Assembly: GCA_900320865.1 (NCBI GenBank)
Contig: ONTT01000017.1
Span: 1-39,307 of the forward strand
DNA length: 39,307 nucleotides
Reading direction: 5' to 3'
DNA from: an uncultured Bacteroidales bacterium
Lineage (GTDB): Bacteria; Bacteroidota; Bacteroidia; Bacteroidales; Paludibacteraceae
The notes under the pieces are model-generated. The model did no database searches, had not been told where the DNA came from, and saw only the letters and a list, made by a program, of their open reading frames with translations. A program made the translations under genes and the position numbers. Shown in pieces: positions 8,801 to 17,977 of the stretch. Numbering within the stretch: position 1 is the first letter of the stretch; each line of letters begins with the position of its first letter.

Positions 8801-9163
8801 CATCTCTTCTTCCGTCAGGTTCAGCAAGATCTCATCCTGTGCCTGGGTGACGATGTCCGGTTGCAGAAGAATGTCGTTCAGTTGATTCACCTCATTCGGT
8901 TTGAGATTGATCAACTCGAGCGCAGCTACGTAATCGTCTGCCTCTACCACCATTTCTTCGTCCATCGCCTCGAGGTAGAGTAGAGAGAACTCACCCGCCG
9001 AGTTGGTGGTAGTCGAAATGTTTTGATTCGCGAGTGTTACACGAGCACCAACGACAGGTTGACCTGTGTTGTCGTCAACAACTCGACCCTTGAGTGATGT
9101 CTGTGCCATCATGGCTACGGAGAGCGTCAGCACAAACATCAATGAAAAGAGTTTTTGTCTCAT
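5846..9163 (-). CDS. TonB-dependent outer-membrane receptor with carboxypeptidase-like N-terminal domain
   Basis: A 1105-residue protein with a Sec signal peptide (about residues 1-20, ending MMAQ). A carboxypeptidase-regulatory-like beta-sandwich follows (TSLKGRVVDDNTGQPVVGARVTL, about 21-105), as in SusC-type receptors, then a plug and a long barrel rich in aromatic strands ending in FFLTVTYKF with the terminal Phe of barrel proteins. These receptors import ligands using TonB-ExbBD energy. The linker at about 110-140 (acidic, then Q/A/S-rich) may hold the TonB box. A 72-nt gap separates it from asnS upstream without a clear promoter; the DUF5689 lipoprotein follows after 5 nt. Confidence 0.93.
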   Translation of the reverse strand: MRQKLFSLMFVLTLSVAMMAQTSLKGRVVDDNTGQPVVGARVTLANQNISTTTNSAGEFSLLYLEAMDEEMVVEADDYVAALELINLKPNEVNQLNDILLQPDIVTQAQDEILLNLTEEEMTDDEGRSQSQASTASASTDVFNSNTSFAWSTARYRNRGYQSNRENYYIEGLNFSSQERGQFNYSAMGGLNDASRYKEVLNPMEATNFTFGGLGQSTNYLMGASRYAQGWKVGAAGTNRNYKARVNATYSSGVMASGWAVTAQLAYRFSPYVDNKGIIGEGIKYYSLGYFLTAEKIWDNARLKLITFGAPTERGQNAAVTQEVYDLTGTNNYNPYWGYQNGKVRNSRIVKSYDPTVIVAYEYKIDDQQKLKAAAGYHYSWYSNSALNFFNAPDPRPDYYRNLPSFYWDGQIANPNNETSAAQLFDDNGNHYPWGLFIGEDMKGVNLGSGFVGDDGNQVGPSVDQDQYNNLVHLWQTRDNKTTQIDWDNIYAANYANNANDPTASARYMLERRHNDIQEANASFNYVNTKYNHLKMTLGVEGKFSQGIHYKTIDDLLGANQWIDIDAFADRDIKELATNGGFTQEDIINVRKNEIAEDYDPITKADGRRFGYNYRINMGNMKAWFQNEWSFNEVDVYYALQLNYSMMQRTTDMLNGRAWYLTKIADEKTGADSWVYYGHNAYNQIKAAEAAGTLKSGTRYVGDAHHFLDPSFKLGATYKINGRNRLKLNALAETRAPYARDAYISQRVHDGVVSNIYTHDQAKNLKDFYAASEKVASADLTYEFNYPIVRGRITGFFTQSWNGTELNGYYDDEARTFVNQAMTGIDKRYMGIEAAAAVKMGNYLTLTGVASVGDYRYTSDALAVQSAENGMPMTQDLSTKSLVFETVDKVLLKGLRLSTGPQVNASLKLSFFHPKMWFADITVSYHDWNFLSVAPSRRMQGLYTGTRLDGTAVNGWFGDENANAIETTDGQLVRVNIDADGNAVYENAVLDANGVPVLKYPYNIMTMQESLAATNPLNRFLIDCSVGKLIYLPNRQSVSINLSVTNLTNNTHFKTGGYQQARLPRAVRQGEKDYQNSVITANAWKYPSKYYYAWGANFFLTVTYKF

Positions 9164-9235
9164 AACGATTGTTTGTTAGTGTTTTTAATGGTTAATATTA
9201 TAGTTTATTTATTGCTTGATATATAAGGCTATTCC

Positions 9236-10633
9236 TTAGAACTCAGCCGTCTTCGGCGTCCTCGGGAACGGAATGACATCGCGGATATTCTGCATACCGG
9301 TTACAAAGAGCATCAGTCGCTCAAAGCCCAGACCAAAGCCTGCATGCGGAGCACTACCGAAACGACGGGTATCGAGGTACCACCACATGTCCTTCATCGG
9401 GATGTGACGACGCTCGATCTCTGCGTTCAGCAGGTCCAGACTCTCTTCACGTACACTACCGCCGATGATCTCACCAATCTGCGGGAAGAGTACATCGGTA
9501 CCTTGTACGGTTTTACCATCCTCGTTGATCTTCATGTAGAACGCCTTGATATCTTTCGGATAGTCGGTCATGATAACCGGTTTCTTGAAGTGTTCCTCTA
9601 CGAGGAAACGCTCGTGCTCCGAACTCAAGTCATCGCCCCATTGGCAAGGGAACTCAAATTTCTTACCGTTCTTAATCGCCTCCTGCAAGATGTTGATACC
9701 TTCGGTATATGGCAGACGAACAAACTCCGTATCTACCACACTCTTCAGGCGCTCAATCAGACCTTTATCTACAAACTGATTCAGGAACTCCAGATCGTCC
9801 ATACAATGCTCCAGCGCCCAACGTACGCAGTATTTGATAAAGTCCTCTTCGAGGTCCATCAGTTCCTCTTTCTGGATAAATGCCACTTCCGGCTCAATCA
9901 TCCAGAACTCCGCCAAGTGACGCGGGGTATTGCTGTTCTCCGCGCGGAAAGTAGGACCGAAGGTATAGATCTTACCCAAAGCCATCGCACCTAACTCTCC
10001 TTCCAACTGACCGCTTACGGTCAACGCAGTCTGTTTGCCGAAGAAATCATCGCTGTAGTCAATCTGACCGTTCTCGTCTTTCTTGAGGTTATAGAGGTTT
10101 TTCGTCGTCACTTGGAACATCTGGCCGGCTCCTTCGCAGTCACTCGCCGTGATCAGCGGTGTATGGAAATAGAAATAGCCGTGCTCGTGAAAATAGGTGT
10201 GAATCGCCATCGCCATGTTATGGCGAATACGGAATACCGCACCAAAGGTGTTGGTACGCGGACGGAGGTGTGCGATCGTGCGCAGGAACTCCATACTCAG
10301 ACCTTTTTTCTGCAGCGGATATTTCTCCGGATCAGCGGTGCCATAAACTTCGAGGTCCGTTAACTGGATCTCCACAGCCTGACCTGCACCCTGGCTCTCT
10401 ACCAAGATACCTGTAGCCGAGATACATGCACCCGTTGTCACGGGTTTCAGGCGCTCCTCATCGAATTTCTCCAGGTCCACGACAATCTGGATATTCTTAA
10501 TGGTTGAACCGTCATTGAGCGCAATAAACGATACCTGCTTATTGCCACGACGGCTGCGCACCCATCCTCTGACGTTGATCTGCGCACCAAAATCCGTGCG
10601 TTTTAATGCTTCTTTAACTTCTGTTCTTTGCAT
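9236..10633 (-). CDS. asnS: Asparagine--tRNA ligase
   Basis: A 465-residue class II aminoacyl-tRNA synthetase of normal AsnRS length, charging tRNA-Asn in the cytosol. The N-terminal OB-fold (about 1-105) begins with [23 protein letters not shown]. The catalytic domain shows motif 2 ([21 protein letters not shown]) and motif 3 ([29 protein letters not shown]). [10 protein letters not shown] with Asn/Thr after AE is typical of AsnRS; AspRS usually reads DEDLRADRQ. The ATG at 10633 fits the conserved start. An AT-rich 37-nt linker separates it from dnaB upstream. Confidence 0.96.
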   Translation of the reverse strand: MQRTEVKEALKRTDFGAQINVRGWVRSRRGNKQVSFIALNDGSTIKNIQIVVDLEKFDEERLKPVTTGACISATGILVESQGAGQAVEIQLTDLEVYGTADPEKYPLQKKGLSMEFLRTIAHLRPRTNTFGAVFRIRHNMAMAIHTYFHEHGYFYFHTPLITASDCEGAGQMFQVTTKNLYNLKKDENGQIDYSDDFFGKQTALTVSGQLEGELGAMALGKIYTFGPTFRAENSNTPRHLAEFWMIEPEVAFIQKEELMDLEEDFIKYCVRWALEHCMDDLEFLNQFVDKGLIERLKSVVDTEFVRLPYTEGINILQEAIKNGKKFEFPCQWGDDLSSEHERFLVEEHFKKPVIMTDYPKDIKAFYMKINEDGKTVQGTDVLFPQIGEIIGGSVREESLDLLNAEIERRHIPMKDMWWYLDTRRFGSAPHAGFGLGFERLMLFVTGMQNIRDVIPFPRTPKTAEF

Positions 10634-10670
10634 ATATTAAATCTAAAATCTCAAATCAAAAATCTAAAAT

Positions 10671-12248
10671 TTAAAAAGCCGGCGCTATGTTCTCGCCAAG
10701 ACTGTTTATACTCGCTCCGTCCGGATTCAGCTGCTGCCCGAAGGAGACTGCGCCTAATGGACTGTTCATACTCGACGATATCGTTACCGCACCGCTGTCC
10801 GGTAGCATCGGTCCGTCCAATTCGTTCGCATCAAACGCATCGTCCTCGTTCTGGAACTTCGCATACTTGCCGCGGAAACGCAGCCATATACTGTCCGTCG
10901 CACCGTTACGATGCTTCGCTACGATGATTTGCGCCAAACCGCGTAAGTCTTTGCCGGACTTCTCGTCGTTGAAGATACGGTAGTATTCCGGACGGTGAAT
11001 GAAGCAAACCATATCGGCATCCTGCTCGATGGCTCCGGACTCACGTAAGTCACTCAACTGCGGTGTCTTACCTTCGATACCCGTACGCGCTTCTACTCCG
11101 CGGTTCAACTGCGAGAGGGCAATAATGGGAATATCCAACTCTTTGGCCAAACCCTTCAAACCGCGCGAGATAATACTTACCTCTTGCTCACGGCTACCGA
11201 AACTTGAACCTTGTGCGTTCATTAGCTGCAGATAGTCGATGATGATCAGTTTTACGCCATGCTCGTTCACTAACTTACGTGCCTTCGAGCGCAGCTCGTA
11301 TATCGAGAGGGAAGGGGTATCGTCCATATAGAGCGGTTTACCCTTCATGATGTTGATCTTCGTATTCAGACGCAGTTTGTCTTCCTTACTCATCTTACCG
11401 GTCTTGATCTTATCGCCTTCCAGTTCACAGACGTTCATGATCAGACGGTTCACCAACTGGACATTACTCATCTCAAGCGAGAAGATAGCAGTCGGAATAC
11501 CTCGATCTACGGCGATGTTCTTTGCCATCGAGAGCACGAAAGCCGTCTTACCCATTGCCGGACGAGCCGCGATGATGATCAGGTCCGGAGTCTGCCACCC
11601 CGAGGTGATCTTATCCAAAGCATGGAATCCCGAGGGAATACCGGAGATGTTACCGGTGTTTTTCGCCGCTTTCTCCATGCGCGCGAAGGCTTCTTCGATG
11701 ACGCTGTCCACTTGGGTGACACTACGTTTCTGCGAACGTTGGGTGATCTCAAAGATACCAGCTTCGGCCTCTTGCATCAGGTCATCGATGTCCTGCGTCT
11801 CGTCGAACGCTTTCTCTTCGATCTGTGCGGCCATCGAAATCAGGTCACGCGCTGTCGCTTTCTTAGCGATTATCTCCGCATGATAGTGCAAGTGTGCGGT
11901 AGAAGCAACACGGCGAGTGAGATCCGCCAAATAAACAGCACCTCCGGCTTTCTCCAACGTGCCCTTGCTCTTCAGTTTCTCTCCTACCGATAAGATATCT
12001 ATGGGCTGGTCATTGACGGCTAACTCACGAATAGCCTCAAAGACCAGACGGTTCTGATCCTTATAGAAAACCTCCGGACGTAACAAATCCGCGACCGTTC
12101 CAAACGCCTCTTTCTCGATCATCAAGGCGCCCAAAACCGAGTCTTCCAATTCCTGTGCCTGAGGGGGTAACTTACCCATCTCGTTGGCACCCACTTTGAT
12201 AATCGTGGTTTGCGGACTTCGTTTACTATTCTTATTTGATACTGCCAT
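10671..12248 (-). CDS. dnaB: Replicative DNA helicase DnaB
   Basis: A 525-residue hexameric replication-fork helicase. The N-terminal helical domain begins PPQAQELEDSVLGALMIE. The RecA-like domain holds the Walker A ARPAMGKTAF, ETP-site LEMSN, Walker B IIIDYLQLM and the SQLNRGVE arginine region. The first 25 residues are polar and the last 60 (after FQNEDDAFD) are low-complexity and lie beyond the helicase core, a common Bacteroidota extension. Its start overlaps the end of meaB by 17 nt, which suggests translational coupling. No intein or truncation is seen. Confidence 0.96.
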   Translation of the reverse strand: MAVSNKNSKRSPQTTIIKVGANEMGKLPPQAQELEDSVLGALMIEKEAFGTVADLLRPEVFYKDQNRLVFEAIRELAVNDQPIDILSVGEKLKSKGTLEKAGGAVYLADLTRRVASTAHLHYHAEIIAKKATARDLISMAAQIEEKAFDETQDIDDLMQEAEAGIFEITQRSQKRSVTQVDSVIEEAFARMEKAAKNTGNISGIPSGFHALDKITSGWQTPDLIIIAARPAMGKTAFVLSMAKNIAVDRGIPTAIFSLEMSNVQLVNRLIMNVCELEGDKIKTGKMSKEDKLRLNTKINIMKGKPLYMDDTPSLSIYELRSKARKLVNEHGVKLIIIDYLQLMNAQGSSFGSREQEVSIISRGLKGLAKELDIPIIALSQLNRGVEARTGIEGKTPQLSDLRESGAIEQDADMVCFIHRPEYYRIFNDEKSGKDLRGLAQIIVAKHRNGATDSIWLRFRGKYAKFQNEDDAFDANELDGPMLPDSGAVTISSSMNSPLGAVSFGQQLNPDGASINSLGENIAPAF

Positions 12249-13329
12249 AGGCGGTAAGTAAATTATGCGCAGCTATAAAACTGCTTATCTCATTGTTTAG
12301 CACCTGACGTTCAGCTACTTCAATCTGGTGCTCCATCAGTTCATTTTTATAAAATCCGTCCAGTAATGCCTGGTTAATCGTCTCGTACATCCAGTACTTG
12401 GCTTGCTCCGTACGGTGCGCATCAAAGAATCCGTTTTGCTTCACAAACGCAATATATTCTTCGATATTCTGCCAAACCTCCATCACGCCGCTATGGTCAA
12501 TAGACGAGCAACAGATCGCTTCGGGTTTCCATCCGGACTCTGAAGGCGGGAAGAGAGCTAAAGCATTCTTGAAGCTCACGCGCGCGGCGCGTGCACGTTC
12601 AATATTATTACCATCACATTTATTAATGGCAATGCCGTCGGCCATCTCCATGATACCTCGTTTGATACCCTGCAGTTCGTCGCCCGTACCCGTTACTTGC
12701 AGCAACAGGAAATAATCCACCATTGAGTGAGCGGCCGTCTCGGACTGACCGACACCTACCGTCTCTAACAGGATCGTATCGAAACCAGCTGCTTCGCAGA
12801 GCACAATCGTCTCGCGTGTCTTACGTGCTACGCCGCCCAATGAACCCGCACTCGGGCTGGGGCGGATGAACGCATTCGACTTCACGGACAGTTCGTTCAT
12901 ACGCGTCTTATCGCCTAAGATAGAACCCTTACTCCGTTCGCTGGACGGGTCAATAGCCAACACTGCTAAGTGTTTGCCTTGGTCGCAAAGTTCACTTCCC
13001 AAAGCCTCGATGAACGTGGACTTACCTGCTCCCGGCACACCCGTGATACCTACGCGGATCGAGTTACCGGCATGGGGTAGGCAAAGCTCAATCACCTTTT
13101 GCGCAATAGCCTGATCCGCCAGCAGATTACTCTCTACCAGCGTCACTGCCTGACTCAGTATTGTCATATCTCCACGGCGAATGCCCTCGAAGTATTCTTC
13201 GGGACTCAACACCGTCTTCTTACGACGAAACGTAGCATAGGGATTGACGGAAGGCAGGTTCTCTACACCCGCATTCACCGTCAATCCTTTATACTCTGCG
13301 CTATTTTCAGGATGATCCATCAAGGTCAT
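12232..13329 (-). CDS. meaB: MeaB-type G3E GTPase (methylmalonyl-CoA mutase chaperone)
   Basis: A 365-residue P-loop GTPase with Walker A GVPGAGKST, the SSERSKGSILGDKTRM region, DTILLETVGVGQSE and the base-specificity motif NKCDG. This matches MeaB/ArgK, which protects and loads adenosylcobalamin in methylmalonyl-CoA mutase. The mutase genes are not in this window. ATG 13329 is used; ATG 13320 three codons later is equally possible. The 3' end overlaps dnaB by 17 nt and DUF1573 lies 26 nt upstream, within the same minus-strand series. Confidence 0.93.
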   Translation of the reverse strand: MTLMDHPENSAEYKGLTVNAGVENLPSVNPYATFRRKKTVLSPEEYFEGIRRGDMTILSQAVTLVESNLLADQAIAQKVIELCLPHAGNSIRVGITGVPGAGKSTFIEALGSELCDQGKHLAVLAIDPSSERSKGSILGDKTRMNELSVKSNAFIRPSPSAGSLGGVARKTRETIVLCEAAGFDTILLETVGVGQSETAAHSMVDYFLLLQVTGTGDELQGIKRGIMEMADGIAINKCDGNNIERARAARVSFKNALALFPPSESGWKPEAICCSSIDHSGVMEVWQNIEEYIAFVKQNGFFDAHRTEQAKYWMYETINQALLDGFYKNELMEHQIEVAERQVLNNEISSFIAAHNLLTAYGSIK

Positions 13330-13355
13330 TAACGATTTTTACAATGGACGTTAAT

Positions 13356-14438
13356 TTATTCTACGGTGAAGTTAATCTTCACTTTCTGAATCGAGTTCTT
13401 ATAGTCGTTCGAGATGATCGTGATCTCGCGTACATACGTACCGGCTTCCATACCGGTCGTGTTGATATCCAGTACGATCGAACCCTTCTTGCCGGACTTC
13501 ACGCTCTTGCACGGTTTGACATTAATCGCGTTGTCGGTGCAGTATACGCGACGGATCTCGAGCGGGTTAGCACCGCTGTTCTTAACTGGGAAGACATATT
13601 TCAGACGCTTACCTGATGCGATCGTACCTGCGTTGTGCTCTTTGAGCAACTCAATGATCGGAGCCTGCTGTTTCTCCTCCGTGGTGAGCGCAGAGAAGTC
13701 CTCTACGATATTGGCTTTGATCGTCAGTTTGTATGCATCTTCCACGATGGTCTTGTCATCTACAGCTACATACGCATATACCTCTACCGGACCGTACAGT
13801 CTCGTGGCACGGGTATCGAGCGAGAAGATGAATTTACCTACTTCTTTCGACTTGATAGTCGGCAAGGTCACTTGGCTGCCGAGGAATACCTCATCCTGTG
13901 CGTTCATGCGCAGACGTGCAGTATGATCTATGTTCGTGAGGTTGGAGTACTCCAGCTCACCGATCTTAGCCTCACCTTTGTTGATGGTACCCAGATCGAG
14001 GGTTTTAGTCTTCATACTCAGGTCACCTACCGGTACTGTGTACGGATTAACCGGTTTAGCCTGCTTCGGGATAACCTCACCTTTGATATACACACGCTTC
14101 GTGGCCTCGGTGGCATTCGACGTGATGGTGACAGTCTTCTGGAAACGACCCGGACGACCGTTCGGGTTATAGGTTACAGTGATACTACCTGTCTGACCCG
14201 GCTCTACCGGTTCTTTGGTCCATGTAGGAGTGGTACAACCGCAGCTGGCGCGTACATTACTGAGCACGAGCGGAGCCATACCTTCGTTCTTAAATGTAAA
14301 TACGACAGAGACACGACCGTCCTCTTCGTGAATTTTACCAAAGTCGTGTTCGGTTTTCTCGAATGTGATTACGGGATTTTGACCCATCATGGCTACTGCT
14401 ACGAGAGCCATGCAGAGCGTACTAAAAATCTTTTTCAT
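13356..14438 (-). CDS. DUF1573 domain exported protein
   Basis: A 360-residue protein with a signal peptide (MKKIFSTLCMALVAVAMMGQ). The DUF1573 domain (about 21-120) shows FEKTEHDFGKIHEEDG, then FTFKNEGMAPLVLSNVRASCGCTTP with the CGC motif, followed by a repeated immunoglobulin-like beta-sandwich and a second related module near the C-terminus (FPVKNSGANPLEIRRVYC). DUF1573 proteins are abundant in Bacteroidota periplasm; their function is not established. It lies 26 nt after relA/spoT and 26 nt before meaB. Confidence 0.9.
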   Translation of the reverse strand: MKKIFSTLCMALVAVAMMGQNPVITFEKTEHDFGKIHEEDGRVSVVFTFKNEGMAPLVLSNVRASCGCTTPTWTKEPVEPGQTGSITVTYNPNGRPGRFQKTVTITSNATEATKRVYIKGEVIPKQAKPVNPYTVPVGDLSMKTKTLDLGTINKGEAKIGELEYSNLTNIDHTARLRMNAQDEVFLGSQVTLPTIKSKEVGKFIFSLDTRATRLYGPVEVYAYVAVDDKTIVEDAYKLTIKANIVEDFSALTTEEKQQAPIIELLKEHNAGTIASGKRLKYVFPVKNSGANPLEIRRVYCTDNAINVKPCKSVKSGKKGSIVLDINTTGMEAGTYVREITIISNDYKNSIQKVKINFTVE

Positions 14439-14464
14439 TTCCTTTAAATATTAACAGTAATAAA

Positions 14465-16714
14465 TTAGTCTTCATCCGGATCGACGCGTTTCACGTCTTG
14501 TATATCTTCTATCTTACGCAGCGCCTTGAGCAGTTCATCCATTTCAGAACGGTCATATACATAGATATCCATTCTTCCCCGGAAGATACCGTCTTCGCTG
14601 GATATATTGATGGTTCGGATGTTGATATGAAAATCCGTGGTAATGGATTGCAGCACGCGGATGAACACACCGAACTTATCAATACCTGTTATCTCTATTG
14701 TCTCTACGAACGACTGCACACGATGCGTATTCCAAGTAGCCGCATAGATTCGTTTGCCGTAACTGCTCTTGAGCACTTGTGCTTCTTCGCAGTCTATCTT
14801 ATGAATGTGCATCTTGCCCGTTTCGTCCAGGTAACCCAGTACTTCGTCCCCGGGTATCGGATGACAACACGGACTGAGCAGATATTCCTTACCCAAGTTC
14901 TCATCCGTCAGCACGATATCTTTCGACCCTTTCTTCGGCTTCACGATCTCTTTCTTCACCGGGTCCAGCGTAGGCGTCTCGATATTCTGCTCCTTCTTTC
15001 CGATGAACGGGATATAGGACCGCCAGCCTCGTTTGGGGAAGACGATTTCATGGACGTTATCCAAGCGAATCGCTCCCTGGCCTACCTCTAAATAGAACTC
15101 GTTGGGCGTCGTTATGTGGTAGTTATTCAATAATCGTGCCAAAGCCTGATCGTGGTTAGCCGCCAGGTCTTTATCCATACTGATCGCATCCTCTACCAGC
15201 AACTCACCGTGCTTCATATATTTGCGCTCCTCGCGACGGAAATATTGGTTCAATCCGTTCTGCGCTTTGGCTGTCACAGCAAAATCCAACCATTCCTTTT
15301 GCGGATGTTGACTGTTGGAGGTAAGGATCTCTACCTGGTCGCCTCCCTTCAGCCGATACGATACGGGCACCAACACATGGTTTACTTTCGCGCCGATACA
15401 ATGCTCTCCCAACTCCGAGTGAAGCATGAAAGCGAAGTCGATTACCGAGGAACCTTGCGGCATGGTCTTCAGTTCACCGGCTGGCGTGAAGACAAATACC
15501 TCTTGCGCGAACAGGTTTAACTTGAAGTTGCCCAAGAATTCCATTGCGTCTTTATCGGGGTGCGCCAAGATATCCTTGATCTCCTGCAACCATTTATCGA
15601 GCTCCGATTCGTCTTTTTCGCCCGTCTTGTATTTCCAATGAGCGGCGTATCCATGTTCGGCTATCTCGTGCATGCGCGTTGTACGAATCTGCACTTCTAT
15701 CCATTCGCCGTACGAACCCATCACCGTCACATGCAAGGCTTCATATCCGTTCGCCTTCGGCGTAGAGATCCAGTCGCGGATACGCTCCGGGTGGGGACGA
15801 TAGATTTCGGTGATTGCCGAGTAGATCATCCAGCACTGGTCTTTCTCGCTCATGTTATCGTGCGGGTTGAAGATAATACGCACGGCCATCAGGTCATACA
15901 CGTCTTCAAACGAACACTGCTTGCTAACCATTTTCTTCCAAATCGAATAAACGGTCTTGATACGCGCTTTGAGCGTAAAGGTATAGCCCATGTTCGTCAG
16001 ACGCTCACGAATAGGTTTCGCAAAGGACTCAAAACTCTCGAACTGCTTCTCCTTAATCGCCTCTAACTTCTCATGGATTTCATTCCAGGTCTCAGGATGC
16101 TCGTATTTGAAACTGAGGTCCTCCAACTCTGTTTTGATGGGGAATAAGCCCAGACGATGGGCCAGCGGGGCATAGATATATTGGGTTTCGCCCGCGATCT
16201 TATACTGCTTGTTTTTCGGCTGCGCACCTAACGTACGCATGTTATGCAAGCGATCGGCAATCTTAATCAACACTACCCGGATATCATCGCTGATGGTCAA
16301 CAGCAGTTTGCGGAAGTTCTCCGCCTGCTCACTGGCCTGATCACCAAACACACCTCCGCTGATTTTCGTCAGTCCGCCTACAATCTGGGCGATCTTATCG
16401 CCAAACAGACCCGCTATGTCCTCTACCGTGTAATCGGTGTCCTCCACTACGTCGTGCAGCAGCGCGGAACAGATACTCGTGCTACCCAAACCAATCTCCT
16501 TAACGCATATACGCGCGACAGCAAGAGGATGCATGATATACGGCTCGCCGCTCAAACGACGAACCCCATAATGCGCCTTGTGCGCGAAATTAAAAGCATG
16601 GGTAATAAGCTCCACCTTCTGGCGGTGCGGAGTATGTGCATAGTCGTCTAATAACGCCTCAAACTCGCGGCGTATCATCTCTTCTTCGGCCTGTGTGAAT
16701 TCACTTCCTTGCAT
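14465..16714 (-). CDS. RelA/SpoT bifunctional (p)ppGpp synthetase/hydrolase
   Basis: A 749-residue long Rel protein. Domains in order: HD hydrolase (HKAHYGVRRLSGEPYIMHPLAVA and LLHDVVEDT), synthetase (RIKTVYSIWKKM, YDLMAVRI, EVQIRTTRMHEIAEHGYAAHWKY), TGS (FVFTPAGELKTMPQGSSVIDFAF) and a C-terminal ACT domain (about the last 75 residues). The intact HDxxED motif suggests active hydrolysis, as in a bifunctional Rel/SpoT rather than E. coli RelA. ATG 16714 was preferred over TTG 16726, which falls almost on the predicted transcription start. First gene of the minus-strand series. Confidence 0.95.
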   Translation of the reverse strand: MQGSEFTQAEEEMIRREFEALLDDYAHTPHRQKVELITHAFNFAHKAHYGVRRLSGEPYIMHPLAVARICVKEIGLGSTSICSALLHDVVEDTDYTVEDIAGLFGDKIAQIVGGLTKISGGVFGDQASEQAENFRKLLLTISDDIRVVLIKIADRLHNMRTLGAQPKNKQYKIAGETQYIYAPLAHRLGLFPIKTELEDLSFKYEHPETWNEIHEKLEAIKEKQFESFESFAKPIRERLTNMGYTFTLKARIKTVYSIWKKMVSKQCSFEDVYDLMAVRIIFNPHDNMSEKDQCWMIYSAITEIYRPHPERIRDWISTPKANGYEALHVTVMGSYGEWIEVQIRTTRMHEIAEHGYAAHWKYKTGEKDESELDKWLQEIKDILAHPDKDAMEFLGNFKLNLFAQEVFVFTPAGELKTMPQGSSVIDFAFMLHSELGEHCIGAKVNHVLVPVSYRLKGGDQVEILTSNSQHPQKEWLDFAVTAKAQNGLNQYFRREERKYMKHGELLVEDAISMDKDLAANHDQALARLLNNYHITTPNEFYLEVGQGAIRLDNVHEIVFPKRGWRSYIPFIGKKEQNIETPTLDPVKKEIVKPKKGSKDIVLTDENLGKEYLLSPCCHPIPGDEVLGYLDETGKMHIHKIDCEEAQVLKSSYGKRIYAATWNTHRVQSFVETIEITGIDKFGVFIRVLQSITTDFHINIRTINISSEDGIFRGRMDIYVYDRSEMDELLKALRKIEDIQDVKRVDPDED

Positions 16715-16733
16715 AAACGTACTCAAACGACGC

Positions 16734-16765
16734 GCAAAATTACAAAAAATATTTTATATACGCAA
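16734..16765 (-). promoter_or_regulatory. Promoter of the relA/spoT-led operon
   Basis: On the minus strand TTG (16765-16763), 20-nt spacer and TAATTTTGC (16742-16734). Transcription would begin about 15 nt before the ATG at 16714. No other equally good minus-strand promoter is seen down to folK, so it may serve several of the genes below it. Confidence 0.72.
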
Positions 16766-16888
16766 GTGCGCACGCATAAAAAATAAAAAAAAACACGCAA
16801 AATGGCATATTTTTTGTTTTCCGAAGGGTGGAAACTTTCCGCTTTCAACTTTTTGTTGTAATTTTGCAAACGATTAAATTGGCTTATT

Positions 16889-17977
16889 ATGCAAAAGTAC
16901 CTATATTTACTTCTTTTGCTGCTTTGCATGCCATTGATGGCAGCGGAGCATACCTATACCTTAGTGCTGGATGCCGGTCACGGAGGAAAAGACCCCGGAG
17001 CGGTAGGACGTTTCTCTAAAGAGAAAGACCTGAACTTGAAACTGGCGCTGAAGGTCGGCGAACTGATTAGTGCCCAATATCCCGATGTCAAGGTGGTTTA
17101 CACTCGTTCGACGGATGTTTTTATTCCCTTGCAAGAACGCGCGGATATTGCCAATAAGAATAATGCCGACCTCTTCATCTCGATTCATACCAACTCGTCC
17201 GAGTCGAAGAAACCCTGCGGTGTGGAGACCTTCATCTTGGGTACCGACCGACTGGAGGCAAACTTGGAAGTGGCGATGCGAGAGAACGCTGTGATGAAGC
17301 TGGAGGATGACTATCAAACCACGTACCAAGGTTTTGACCCGAATTCCATTGATTCGTATATCATGTTCGAACTGATGCAGAATAGTTATATGGATCAGTC
17401 GCTCCAGATGGCGGAGCAAGTACAACGCCGTTTTGTAGGACATCTCAACCGCGAGGACAGAGGTGTACGTCAGGCCGCTTTCTGGGTGTTGCTGAAGACC
17501 GCTTGTCCGTCTATCCTCTTTGAGATGGGTTTCATCTCCAATCCGGAGGAAGAGAAATACCTGAACCAGAATGCCTCTATCGCTCAGATGGCGAATGCCA
17601 TCGTGAACGCGTTCGGGGCATATTCGCGCAAGCAGAAAAAAGAGGTGAGCGAGACGCCGAATGTGCAGGATATCATTCAGCAGGCTGAGCAAGCCAAGGA
17701 AGAGAAAGCCAAGGCAGCAGAGCAACCTGTGGCTCCCGTGCAACCAGAGCCGAAGAAAGAGTTGACTACCTATTATGCTATTCAGATATGTGCCGCCAAG
17801 AACCCCATGGAGCCTTCCGATCCCAGACTCAAAGGTGTGGAATGCGATACGATCATGGTGCGCGAATGGGTTAAGTACTATACGGCGAAGAATACCGACC
17901 GCGATAAAGTGGCGGAGAAACTGCCGGAATACAAAAAATATTTCCCCGATTGTTGGATTATTAAATTTGAACGATAA
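16889..17977 (+). CDS. N-acetylmuramoyl-L-alanine amidase (Amidase_3)
   Basis: A 362-residue exported zinc amidase that cleaves the lactyl-peptide bond of peptidoglycan. A signal peptide ends at about residue 19 (LLLLCMPLMAAE). The Amidase_3 domain (about 22-240) has LDAGHGGKDPGAVG and SIHTNS with the zinc histidines, and ILFEMGFISNPEEEKYL with the catalytic glutamate. A charged K/E/A/P linker follows, then a ~70-residue C-terminal module (YYAIQICAAKNP...WIIKFER) resembling a SPOR/peptidoglycan-binding domain. A TAATTTTGC -7 box lies at 16859-16867, though its -33 is poor. Its stop overlaps the next ATG (TAATG). Confidence 0.92.
   Translation: MQKYLYLLLLLLCMPLMAAEHTYTLVLDAGHGGKDPGAVGRFSKEKDLNLKLALKVGELISAQYPDVKVVYTRSTDVFIPLQERADIANKNNADLFISIHTNSSESKKPCGVETFILGTDRLEANLEVAMRENAVMKLEDDYQTTYQGFDPNSIDSYIMFELMQNSYMDQSLQMAEQVQRRFVGHLNREDRGVRQAAFWVLLKTACPSILFEMGFISNPEEEKYLNQNASIAQMANAIVNAFGAYSRKQKKEVSETPNVQDIIQQAEQAKEEKAKAAEQPVAPVQPEPKKELTTYYAIQICAAKNPMEPSDPRLKGVECDTIMVREWVKYYTAKNTDRDKVAEKLPEYKKYFPDCWIIKFER

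Noticed and set aside
4563-9163. Polysaccharide utilisation locus (SusC/SusD)
   Set aside because: The lipoprotein resembles DUF5689 rather than SusD, and no glycoside hydrolase or sensor genes are nearby.
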